Of a stretch of DNA of 15,006 nucleotides, positions 6,395 to 12,201 are shown piece by piece (the first letter of the stretch is position 1; every line of letters starts with the position of its first letter). The notes beneath the pieces were generated by a model. It was not told the DNA's origin. It made no database searches and saw nothing but the letters and a program-made list of their open reading frames with translations. Source of the DNA: Hungatella sp. UBA7603 (GTDB taxonomy: Bacteria > Bacillota > Clostridia > Lachnospirales > Lachnospiraceae); NCBI GenBank assembly GCA_002478865.1, contig DLJZ01000026.1:378-15383 (forward strand), given 5' to 3'. The translations under genes were made by a program, and so were the position numbers.

Positions 6395-6577
6395 AGGGCC
6401 CTCTCCTATGCATCAAAGGGCGAGACAATATACCCCGGGGAATTTATGGATACTGGAACAATTGCAGATTGCAGCGGCTTGGAAAATGGACATTTACTGA
6501 AGTACGGTGATACCATTCGATTGGAGCTTGACCATATTGGCTTTGTTGAAAATGTGGTAAAACGCCAGATATGGTGA
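6395..6577 (+). pseudogene. C-terminal remnant of a fumarylacetoacetate hydrolase-family gene
   Basis: The frame ending at TGA 6575-6577 reads RALSYASKGETIYPGEFMDT, then GTIADCSGLENGHLLKYGDT, then IRLELDHIGFVENVVKRQIW. This matches how FAH-fold hydrolases/isomerases end: an AS-x-GE-x-IYPGE-x-x-x-x-GT segment, a GLE turn, a LKxGDxxxLExxxIG strand pair and a closing basic strand. Only about 60 residues of an expected 250-300 remain. There is no start with a ribosome binding site, and the left break lies near 6390. It is a relic of a deletion or insertion, not a gene. Confidence 0.72.
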
Positions 6578-6684
6578 ATTTACGCCAAATATTTGAGATT
6601 TAGTGGAGCGGGCAACTAGGATCCTATATGGTAAATAATCAATCCCTTCTTATAATAAGGAATAAATGATGAAAGGACGAAACA

Positions 6685-7221
6685 ATGGAAAACTATATAA
6701 TAGAAACAGAGCAACTTGCACTAAGAGAACTTACCATGGACGATCTTCATAATTGGCATCAAATATTATCTGACCAAGAAACAATGCAATATTATCCAAA
6801 TACATATGATATAGATAAAACAAGAAGTTGGATTGACTGGAATCTTGATAACTATAGTAAATATGGCTTCGGATTATGGGCGATTATCTTAAAGGAAACA
6901 AATCAGTTTATTGGAGATTGCGGAATTACCATGCAAAACATTTATGGTGATGGCAATTTGTTCCCTGAAACTGGTTACCATATTAATAAGAATTTTTGGC
7001 GCAAAGGATATGCTTCGCAGGCAGCCAAGGCATGTTTGAGGTATTCTTTTGAGAACCTGGCTTTCGATGAAATATTCTCGTATCAAAAGTGGACAAATGT
7101 TCCTTCACGAAAAGTAGCTGAAAAAATCGGGATGTCACTGCGCAAGGAATATGCTGACGAAAAAAATACAAAGACGAGCGTATACTCTATTACAAGAGCG
7201 GAATTTTATAACAAATCATAA
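6685..7221 (+). CDS. GNAT-family N-acetyltransferase (RimJ/RimL-like)
   Basis: A 178-residue single-domain acetyltransferase. It opens with the RimL-type IETEQLALRELTMDDL and contains GLWAIILKETNQFIGDCGI (strands 2-4), ETGYHINKNFWRKGYASQAA with the acetyl-CoA loop R106-K-G-Y-A, and NVPSRKVAEKIGM, the usual helix near the C-terminus. Length is typical for the family. It uses ATG 6685 with AAAGGACG upstream. The preferred acceptor is unknown; ribosomal-protein, spermidine and antibiotic acetylation all occur among relatives. It lies alone between the FAH relic and the HD gene. A TATAAT at 6651 lacks a good -35 partner. Confidence 0.88.
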   Translation: MENYIIETEQLALRELTMDDLHNWHQILSDQETMQYYPNTYDIDKTRSWIDWNLDNYSKYGFGLWAIILKETNQFIGDCGITMQNIYGDGNLFPETGYHINKNFWRKGYASQAAKACLRYSFENLAFDEIFSYQKWTNVPSRKVAEKIGMSLRKEYADEKNTKTSVYSITRAEFYNKS

Positions 7222-7405
7222 AATATAGAAATTACAACTTTACCAATAGTAAGATATGAACTTATGTAATCAAAGAATTTGTTTTTATATTATGTAATAC
7301 AGATCTATCATAAATTAATATATTTATTTACAATTGGAATTTAATATTTTTAGAAGATAATAAAAAAATCATATTAGTATTTGACAAATTACTGGACGTT
7401 GGAGA

Positions 7406-7441
7406 CTTAACATTGATAGTTGGTAAAATTAATAGTATCCT
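7406..7441 (+). promoter_or_regulatory. Dispersed promoter repeat, copy P2
   Basis: CTTAACATTGATAGTTGGTA (7406-7425) contains TTGATA (7413-7418). Exactly 17 bases later is TATCCT (7436-7441), then ATTTGTATAGATTAATG. It lies 31 bases upstream of the GTG of the HD gene. Confidence 0.78.
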
Positions 7442-7472
7442 ATTTGTATAGATTAATGAAGGAGCATTGAAT

Positions 7473-7938
7473 GTGAATAGAATAGAAAAAGTTAGAGAAT
7501 ATGTAGATGACGTGCTTTTGAATATTTCTGATACCGCAAAAAAAAAGATTTGGCTATTTGCATTTATATGGCGTATCTCAGAACTGTGCAATGATAGCCA
7601 TGAAAAGGAGTGAAGATGTTGAATTAGCTACAATAGCCGGAATGCTTCATGATATTTATACTTATTCAACAATGGATGGCATAGATCATGCACATAAAGG
7701 TGCTGTAGTTGCAAGAGAAATTTTAGATTCCTTACATATTTTTAATTGTAAAGAAATTGATACAATTTGTAGTGCAATATATAATCATAGTGATAAGGAT
7801 ATAAAACATTTGCCTTTTGATGAGGTATTAATAGATGCAGACGTTATGCAACACTGCTTATATAATCCTCTATCTGATGTACATGAGAAAGAAATGGCTA
7901 GGTTTGAAAATCTGAAATCAGAATTTGGCTTGCTTTAG
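7473..7938 (+). pseudogene. HD-domain hydrolase, frameshifted in a 9-A run
   Basis: GTG 7473, preceded by AAGGAG, opens NRIEKVREYVDDVLLNISDT, then the frame meets nine A's at 7538-7546. Read straight through, it ends in a short nonsense tail. Read with one A fewer, it continues KKRFGYLHLYGVSQNCAMIA and into the HD core: MLHDIYTYSTMDG, DHAHKGAVV, AIYNHSDKDIKHL, LIDADVMQHCLYNP, ending at 7938. These His and Asp positions fit a metal-dependent HD phosphohydrolase of about 155 residues. The one-base excess in a homopolymer may be a true mutation, a phase-variable switch, a site for polymerase or ribosome slippage, or a sequencing error. Without correction only about 25 correct residues are made from this start. 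Confidence 0.8.
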
Positions 7939-8037
7939 AGAATGAGTAAAACGCGGATCTGAATAATTCAATATGTTAAGAAAACTGAAAGTGAAGCAAA
8001 TAAGCTTTACACGTTGCAGAAACAAATTTATTAATAT

Positions 8038-8073
8038 CTTAATATTGATAGTTAGTAAGTATGGTGATATCCT
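8038..8073 (+). promoter_or_regulatory. Dispersed promoter repeat, copy P3
   Basis: CTTAATATTGATAGTTAGTA (8038-8057) contains TTGATA (8045-8050). Exactly 17 bases later is TATCCT (8068-8073), then AATCGTAAAGATGATTA. It lies 45 bases before the DJ-1/PfpI start. Confidence 0.8.
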
Positions 8074-8118
8074 AATCGTAAAGATGATTATAATATTGAG
8101 ACTAAAAGGAGTACCCCT

Positions 8119-8703
8119 ATGGAGGTAAATATTTTATTGTTTCCTGATTTTGAAACATTGGATGCATTTGGTCCAGTCGAAGTGTTTGGGAGTATTGAGC
8201 AATACAAGCTACGTTATATTTCAGTTTCCGGTGGAATGATCACAAGCAGACAAGGTATCAGCATACTAACCGAGGATATTAAGGATGCTAATCTTTACGG
8301 AATTCTATTAATTCCTGGAGGACAAGGCACACGAAAACTAGTAAATGATACTAAGTTTATTGATAAGCTATCTGAAATGGTCATGAAATCGAAATATTGT
8401 CTTTCCGTTTGTACAGGTTCTGCATTGCTTGCGAAAACGGGACTTTTGAATAATAAAAAGGCAACATCCAATAAAAAGGCTTTTGAATGGGTCAAATCAA
8501 TCAATGCAAATGTTTTGTGGATTGAAAAAGCCAGATGGGTTGTGGATCAGAAATATTACACATCTTCCGGGGTATCTGCCGGTATAGATATGGCATTAGG
8601 TTTTGTGGCTGAAAGATTTGGCTTGAATGAGACCCAGAAAATTGCGGAAAATATTGAATATATTTGGAATTCTGATCCGAATAATGATCCATTCGCCGTA
8701 TAA
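8119..8703 (+). CDS. DJ-1/PfpI-family protein
   Basis: A 194-residue protein of the class I amidotransferase-like DJ-1/PfpI superfamily, nearest in layout to ThiJ and isonitrile-hydratase-like members. Key features are LLFPDFETLDAFGPVEVFG (Asp/Glu near residues 10-21), LLIPGGQGTRKL (63-74), and the nucleophile elbow LSVCTGSALLAKTGLL with Cys98, then TSSGVSAGIDMALGFV. No signal peptide or AraC domain is present. Likely cytosolic; activity could be hydratase, glyoxalase-like or stress-related. AAAGGAG lies eight bases before ATG 8119. A HAD gene follows 60 bases downstream with no terminator between, so promoter P3 probably serves both. Confidence 0.9.
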   Translation: MEVNILLFPDFETLDAFGPVEVFGSIEQYKLRYISVSGGMITSRQGISILTEDIKDANLYGILLIPGGQGTRKLVNDTKFIDKLSEMVMKSKYCLSVCTGSALLAKTGLLNNKKATSNKKAFEWVKSINANVLWIEKARWVVDQKYYTSSGVSAGIDMALGFVAERFGLNETQKIAENIEYIWNSDPNNDPFAV

Positions 8704-8763
8704 GATTTTTGCGCACTGTTGATTCGAACTACTGTTAATTGTATATCTTGGGGGGTATGAGTC

Positions 8764-9369
8764 TTGATAACGGTTATCTTATTTGATTTTGATGGAGTTC
8801 TAACTATTGATAAAACAGGTTCGGAATCAATCACAAAGTATATTTCAAGTAATGGTAATGTGCCTTTGGACCTTGTAGAAACTTGCTATTATAGATACAA
8901 TCAGGATTTATTATGTGGTAAAATAACACATCGAGATATGTGGAAAAGCTTTTGCGATGAGATTGGACAAACATTGGATTATAATGTTTTAATAGACTCA
9001 TTTAAAAATACTAAGCTAGATAGCGATATGATTACCTTAGTCAAAGAACTAAAACAGAAATTCACGATCGGTATGGTAACAGATAATAAAGTTGATAGAA
9101 TCGAAACTATTTTAGAATTTAACAATCTAAATAAATATTTCGACGTGGTATCAATATCAGCAAGATTACATTCAGGAAAAGAAGCAAACCACATATTTAA
9201 TGATACATTAAAAAAACTCAACGTTCTTCCTGAGCAGTGCATTTTTATTGATAATACTGAAAACAACTTAGTAATACCTAAACAAATGGGATTTCGTACT
9301 CTTCTATTCGATGATGAAAATAGAAACTTTAAGATATTTAAGGATCAATTACAAGACTCGCTTAAATAA
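8764..9369 (+). CDS. HAD-superfamily hydrolase (phosphatase-like)
   Basis: The 201-residue protein shows the four HAD motifs: DFDGVLT (Asp8 nucleophile, Asp10 acid/base), MVTDN (Thr106), Lys139 in the LHSGKEAN stretch, and FIDNTENN (Asp163) for magnesium. A helical cap lies at about 16-85. This suits a small-molecule phosphatase or phosphoglucomutase-like enzyme, substrate unknown. The start is TTG 8764: six G's at 8750-8755 give a strong ribosome binding site eight bases upstream, and the nearby ATG at 8757 is out of frame. Probable second gene of an operon with the DJ-1/PfpI protein; terminator T2 follows. Confidence 0.87.
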   Translation: MITVILFDFDGVLTIDKTGSESITKYISSNGNVPLDLVETCYYRYNQDLLCGKITHRDMWKSFCDEIGQTLDYNVLIDSFKNTKLDSDMITLVKELKQKFTIGMVTDNKVDRIETILEFNNLNKYFDVVSISARLHSGKEANHIFNDTLKKLNVLPEQCIFIDNTENNLVIPKQMGFRTLLFDDENRNFKIFKDQLQDSLK

Positions 9370-9413
9370 GAGATGTTCGATTAGCAATAAATATTTCAGA
9401 TTATAAATTCTTT

Positions 9414-9450
9414 AAACTATCAATTATCAGTATTAAGTAGGTAGTTTTTT
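9414..9450 (+). terminator. Rho-independent terminator T2
   Basis: AAACTATC (9414-9421) pairs with GGTAGTTT (9440-9447, one G-T), and six T's end at 9450. Its right half, CAGTATTAAGTAGGTAGTTT, resembles terminators T1 and T3. Confidence 0.7.
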
Positions 9451-9511
9451 ACGTGTAGCAGAATAAGCTAATTCAAAAATAAGCTTTCATTAAAAAACGG
9501 TTATAAAGAAA

Positions 9512-9548
9512 ATATGGCGGTTAGTAAGACTTTAGCCAACCACCATAT
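9512..9548 (-). terminator. Hairpin terminator downstream of the CarD unit
   Basis: ATATGGCGGTT (9512-9522) pairs with AACCACCATAT (9538-9548), one mismatch. On the minus strand the stem is followed by TTTTCTTTAT, so it can end transcription of the minus-strand unit above it. It lies just after the stop of the small reading frame at 9558-9734. Confidence 0.6.
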
Positions 9549-9557
9549 ACTTTATTA

Positions 9558-9734
9558 TTACTCATCTTTCGTTCTGCATTTTGCAATTCTATATCTTGAA
9601 CTCAGTATCATTTTACGCCAGAATATATCTTGTCTGTAGAAAAACAAATTATTATAGTGGGTTGATTTATATGGGGTTTTGAAGTGACTTTGACATGTTA
9701 ATAGGGATATTATTGAATTGAATAATTGTAACAT
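9558..9734 (-). CDS. Possible small basic protein downstream of CarD gene (58 aa)
   Basis: An open frame starts at ATG (complement of 9732-9734), two bases after the stop codon of the CarD gene, and reads MLQLFNSIISLLTC, later YRQDIFWRKMILSSRYRIAK, ending CRTKDE. It has a hydrophobic start and a strongly basic, aromatic second half. I recognise no family. Favouring a gene are the tight coupling to the upstream stop (TAATTATG, as in translational reinitiation) and the terminator hairpin only ten bases after its stop. Against it are the absence of a clear ribosome binding site and its short length; it may be chance or a relic. Confidence 0.3.
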   Translation of the reverse strand: MLQLFNSIISLLTCQSHFKTPYKSTHYNNLFFYRQDIFWRKMILSSRYRIAKCRTKDE

Positions 9735-9736
9735 AA

Positions 9737-10237
9737 TTAGAAGCTGTTTTCATAAATAAACGGCATAACCTCTTCACGGTTGATTTTCAACACATATGCA
9801 AATTCCTCGCAAAGTGTTTTTTCAGCACCTTTGAGAAAATCTTCATCAGAAATCTGTAGCTTATTATTTTTATTAACTTCCTTTAACTCTTGTTTGTGGC
9901 ATTTCAGAGTTTTTATCATATTAATAAGTTCAGTATGGTTACCATCAGCAAGAATCTGGCTATATAATTCTTTGCGCTTACGATTATCCTTATTCCAAAT
10001 GAAATTTTTACCAGACATTTTCTTAACTAGAGAAAAAATTTCATCGGTAGATAAAAGCTTCCGAATTTCAGTTTTCTTACTATCACTTGCAGCTGAGACA
10101 TATACTGTCGCACCCGTATTATAAACAGGTTTGAGTACATAATATGGACGCATTGTTTCATCCATACACATTTCCTGTAATCCGGCAACCTTACAGATAC
10201 CATGTTTCCCGTATATGATGACATCTCCAATGTTCAT
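9737..10237 (-). CDS. CarD/CdnL-family transcription regulator
   Basis: The 166-residue protein has an N-terminal CarD/CdnL/TRCF RNA-polymerase-interacting domain: MNIGDVIIYGKHGICKVAGL, then YYVLKPVYNTGATVYVSAAS (about 35-54), as in regulators that bind the polymerase beta subunit. A helical, highly charged C-terminal half follows (WNKDNRKRKELYSQI, then CEEFAYVLKINREEVMPF), the usual arrangement for Firmicute members. The start at the complement of 10235-10237 has AGAGGTG six bases upstream; the GTG three codons earlier lies inside that site. The gene has its own extended -10 promoter and a terminator-like hairpin in its leader, so expression may be controlled by attenuation. CarD proteins tune rRNA or stress promoters. 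Confidence 0.88.
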   Translation of the reverse strand: MNIGDVIIYGKHGICKVAGLQEMCMDETMRPYYVLKPVYNTGATVYVSAASDSKKTEIRKLLSTDEIFSLVKKMSGKNFIWNKDNRKRKELYSQILADGNHTELINMIKTLKCHKQELKEVNKNNKLQISDEDFLKGAEKTLCEEFAYVLKINREEVMPFIYENSF

Positions 10238-10261
10238 AATATTCACCTCTTTCTATTAAAA

Positions 10262-10319
10262 AACATGTGGTTTACTAAAACCGGACCTACGTCCCTGTAA
10301 AGCAAACTACATGTTTAAT
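10262..10319 (-). promoter_or_regulatory. Leader hairpin with U-run: candidate attenuator of the CarD gene
   Basis: On the minus strand, AAACATGTAGTTT pairs with AAACCACATGTTT (one G-U), enclosing an inner GGAC/GTCC stem, and six T's follow directly. This intrinsic-terminator shape fills nearly the whole leader between the predicted transcript start (about 10319) and the ribosome binding site at about 10244-10250. Flanking TATTAAA/TTTAATA extends the dyad. Confidence 0.6.
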
Positions 10320-10325
10320 ATTTAT

Positions 10326-10331
10326 ATTATA
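10326..10331 (-). promoter_or_regulatory. Extended -10 promoter of the CarD gene
   Basis: The minus strand reads TGCTATAAT, a perfect -10 hexamer with the TGn extension. No good -35 was seen 17 bases upstream, as is usual for extended -10 promoters. Confidence 0.55.
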
Positions 10332-10569
10332 GCACAAATGAGGCTGATACGTATACGGTAATTTTCTCCAAACTTACGACTATATTGCAGAATAATCTGT
10401 CTAGTATTTATTGGTATGACAGTAGATAGAAAAATCCAATCATCTTACAAATGGAATAAGAACATAAGGGGCCAACGCTTATGAGTAGCAACAAAAAAAT
10501 CAGGTGGTTTAGAGGCAAAAGGGAAATGCATCATTCTGCTACATAAAGCTGAAATCTATTGCATCAAGC
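10332..10569. other. Intergenic stretch without a recognisable gene
   Basis: Between the CarD promoter and promoter P4 there is no convincing gene. A 21-codon frame at 10481-10546 (MSSNKKIRWFRGK...) with AAGGGG upstream, and a small dyad CATAAG/CTTATG (10463-10483), are the only structures I see. Neither supports a call. Confidence 0.5.
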
Positions 10570-10576
10570 ATTGGAA

Positions 10577-10612
10577 TTTAATATTGATAGTTAGTAGACA
10601 TTACTGTATCCT
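10577..10612 (+). promoter_or_regulatory. Dispersed promoter repeat, copy P4
   Basis: TTTAATATTGATAGTTAGTA (10577-10596) contains TTGATA (10584-10589). Exactly 17 bases later is TATCCT (10607-10612), then AAATGTATAACTAGG. It lies 48 bases before the SnoaL-like gene. Confidence 0.8.
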
Positions 10613-10660
10613 AAATGTATAACTAGGATTATTCTTAGCTTATGAGCATTGGAGGCTAAT

Positions 10661-11038
10661 ATGAGTATAATTGAAAAAGAAGCTGTTATTAAAGAGTATT
10701 TTGATATGTGGGTATTACGTGACTTTAAAAATATTTATAATATTTTTGATTGTGATATCTATTATAGCGAATGTTATGGGCCAGAGTATCAGGGTATCTC
10801 TGAAATACATCAATGGATCGACAAAATGTTAAAAGAGCAAGAAGTAATTGAATGGACGATTAAACGATTCATTCATCAAGCCAATACATTTGTTGTAGAA
10901 TGGTTTTTCAAAGATAAAGTGCAAGATAAGATAAGTGGGTTTGACGGCGTTTCAATTATTGAATTTGCAGAAAACGGGACAATCAGCTCAATTAAAGAAT
11001 TTAGTTCGGTGGCATTACATTCAACACCATTTAGATAG
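10661..11038 (+). CDS. SnoaL-like/NTF2-fold protein
   Basis: A 125-residue protein with the order of an NTF2/SnoaL-like alpha+beta barrel. An N-terminal helix pair (AVIKEYFDMWVLRDFKNIYN) is followed by a strand with acidic and tyrosine residues (DIYYSECYGPEYQGISEIHQWIDKM), then strands WTIKRFIHQANTFVVEWFF, SGFDGVSIIEF and GTISSIKEF. Members include small-molecule isomerases, cyclases and binding proteins, so the role is open. ATG 10661 is chosen because TTGGAGG lies just upstream; the TTG at 10649 that opens the longer frame forms part of that ribosome binding site. Promoter P4 is directly upstream and no terminator was seen before promoter P5. Confidence 0.82.
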   Translation: MSIIEKEAVIKEYFDMWVLRDFKNIYNIFDCDIYYSECYGPEYQGISEIHQWIDKMLKEQEVIEWTIKRFIHQANTFVVEWFFKDKVQDKISGFDGVSIIEFAENGTISSIKEFSSVALHSTPFR

Positions 11039-11086
11039 TTTTTTGATTTCTAAATTAGCATTTAGCGTGTTAGCGTATAATGTACA

Positions 11087-11122
11087 TTTAATATTGATAG
11101 TCAGTAGGTTTGGTGGTATCCT
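11087..11122 (+). promoter_or_regulatory. Dispersed promoter repeat, copy P5
   Basis: TTTAATATTGATAGTCAGTA (11087-11106) contains TTGATA (11094-11099). Exactly 17 bases later is TATCCT (11117-11122), then GTTCATATAGATGAATA. It lies 79 bases upstream of the LUD gene. Confidence 0.8.
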
Positions 11123-11201
11123 GTTCATATAGATGAATAGATATAGCTGAATAAGAAATCATATTATAGTTAAAAATGGAACAGAAATCGGAGATGAGTT
11201 T

Positions 11202-11795
11202 ATGGAGTATACACAGATAAGAAAGAACTTTGAGCGTCATGGATTTACAACACAAGCTTTTTCTACAAAGGAAGCTGCTTGTTGTTACCTTACCGATATT
11301 TTACAAAATCAAACGATCGGATTTGGGGGAAGTGAAACTTTGAAGGAAATGGGATTGTTTGAGGCTCTACAACAAAAAAATGCTGTTGTATGGCACAATA
11401 AGGTTCCAGGCATGGCAGTGCGAAAACTTGCAAATTGTGCAGACATCTATATATCCAGTGCAAACGCAATCACGGAGACTGGAGAGATAGTAAATATTGA
11501 CGCAACAGGAAATCGTGTTTCAATGACTGCTTTTGGACCTCAATCCTGTTATTATATTATAGGCAGAAATAAAATTACAGCTAATATTAGCGAAGCTTAT
11601 TCTCGGTGTAAAAATATAGCTGCCCCCTTGAATGCGAAACGATTGGGAGTAAAAACTCCATGTGCAGTTAAGGGGGATAAGTGTTATGATTGTAACAGTC
11701 CTAGCCGGATTTGTCGTATTGTTTCAATCATTGAACGTGTTCCATTGGGTATGAAGTGTGAAATTATCTTTGTGGATGAGGAATTGGGGTATTAA
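11202..11795 (+). CDS. LUD-domain (LutC/DUF162-like) protein
   Basis: A 197-residue stand-alone LUD domain, the fold shared by LutC and part of LutB of the lactate-utilisation system. Visible family features are TIGFGGSETLKEMGLFEAL (38-56), WHNKVPGMAVRKLANCADIY, SANAITETGEIVNIDATGNR (87-105) and IIGRNKITANISEA. The C-terminal part has Cys154, Cys161, Cys164 and Cys171 (PCAVKGDKCYDCNSPSRIC), which could hold a metal or iron-sulfur site, as in anaerobe members. No lutA or lutB is nearby, so a lactate-oxidising complex is not implied. GGAGATGAG lies upstream of ATG 11202. Single-gene unit between P5 and terminator T3. Confidence 0.9.
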   Translation: MEYTQIRKNFERHGFTTQAFSTKEAACCYLTDILQNQTIGFGGSETLKEMGLFEALQQKNAVVWHNKVPGMAVRKLANCADIYISSANAITETGEIVNIDATGNRVSMTAFGPQSCYYIIGRNKITANISEAYSRCKNIAAPLNAKRLGVKTPCAVKGDKCYDCNSPSRICRIVSIIERVPLGMKCEIIFVDEELGY

Positions 11796-11846
11796 TCTAA
11801 CTGGTTATAAGGATAATGCCAGCCTGTTAAATGTAAATACAAAAGC

Positions 11847-11884
11847 AAAACTACGAACTATCAGTATTGAACTGGTAGTTTTTT
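11847..11884 (+). terminator. Rho-independent terminator T3
   Basis: AAAACTAC (11847-11854) pairs with GTAGTTTT (11875-11882), and an inner CAGT/ACTG stem surrounds ATTGA. The T-run ends at 11884. The right half, CAGTATTGAACTGGTAG, resembles T1 and T2. Confidence 0.75.
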
Positions 11885-12020
11885 GTTACCTAAAATCATT
11901 TAAGCTAAAATTTGGTTGATTTTGAAACATTTAGAACTTAATATTAAATTTTTATATTTTTTTGTAGTAAATCCAACCATTAAAAGTTTACCAATATACT
12001 CATTAACAGTGCATATGAAA
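11885..12020. other. AT-rich intergenic stretch
   Basis: Nothing recognisable lies between terminator T3 and the GntR promoter. This is about where the sequence changes from the AT-rich accessory style to the less AT-rich catabolic block. Confidence 0.5.
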
Positions 12021-12055
12021 CACTTATTGAAGTGTAAAAAATAATAAGATATAAT
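12020..12055 (+). promoter_or_regulatory. Promoter of the GntR gene with overlapping palindrome
   Basis: TTGAAG (12027-12032), a 17-base spacer and a perfect TATAAT (12050-12055). The dyad ACACTT-ATTG-AAGTGT (12020-12035) covers the -35, a good place for a repressor. The transcript would carry a leader of roughly 140 bases. Confidence 0.55.
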
Positions 12056-12201
12056 ATAGAAAAGTGACGTTTTTTACATACTATGGAAAACTCATACCAT
12101 CCAGTCAAAGTATCATCCCCTATCAGACCCCAATTAGTAGAATTCAAAGAAAGGAGAAATTATAAAGATCAGCTAATACCTGAATTTATAATTGCTTTCA
12201 T

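Noticed and set aside
6593..6625. Possible further copy of the promoter repeat before the GNAT gene (TTGAGA ... GATCCT)
   Set aside because: The spacing is 21 rather than 17 bases and the spacer does not match the other copies.
8295..8834. Minus-strand open frames across the DJ-1 and HAD genes
   Set aside because: Antisense shadows without ribosome binding sites or recognisable domains.
9780..10124. 114-codon plus-strand open frame
   Set aside because: It is the antisense shadow of the CarD-family gene, which has a ribosome binding site and a clear domain.
10481..10546. 21-codon frame with AAGGGG upstream
   Set aside because: Too short, no known family, and no promoter pair; not supportable as a gene.
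11811..11840. Similarity of GATAATGCCAGCCTGTTAAA to the transposase relic at 4392-4412
   Set aside because: Too short, and no transposase residues continue on either side.
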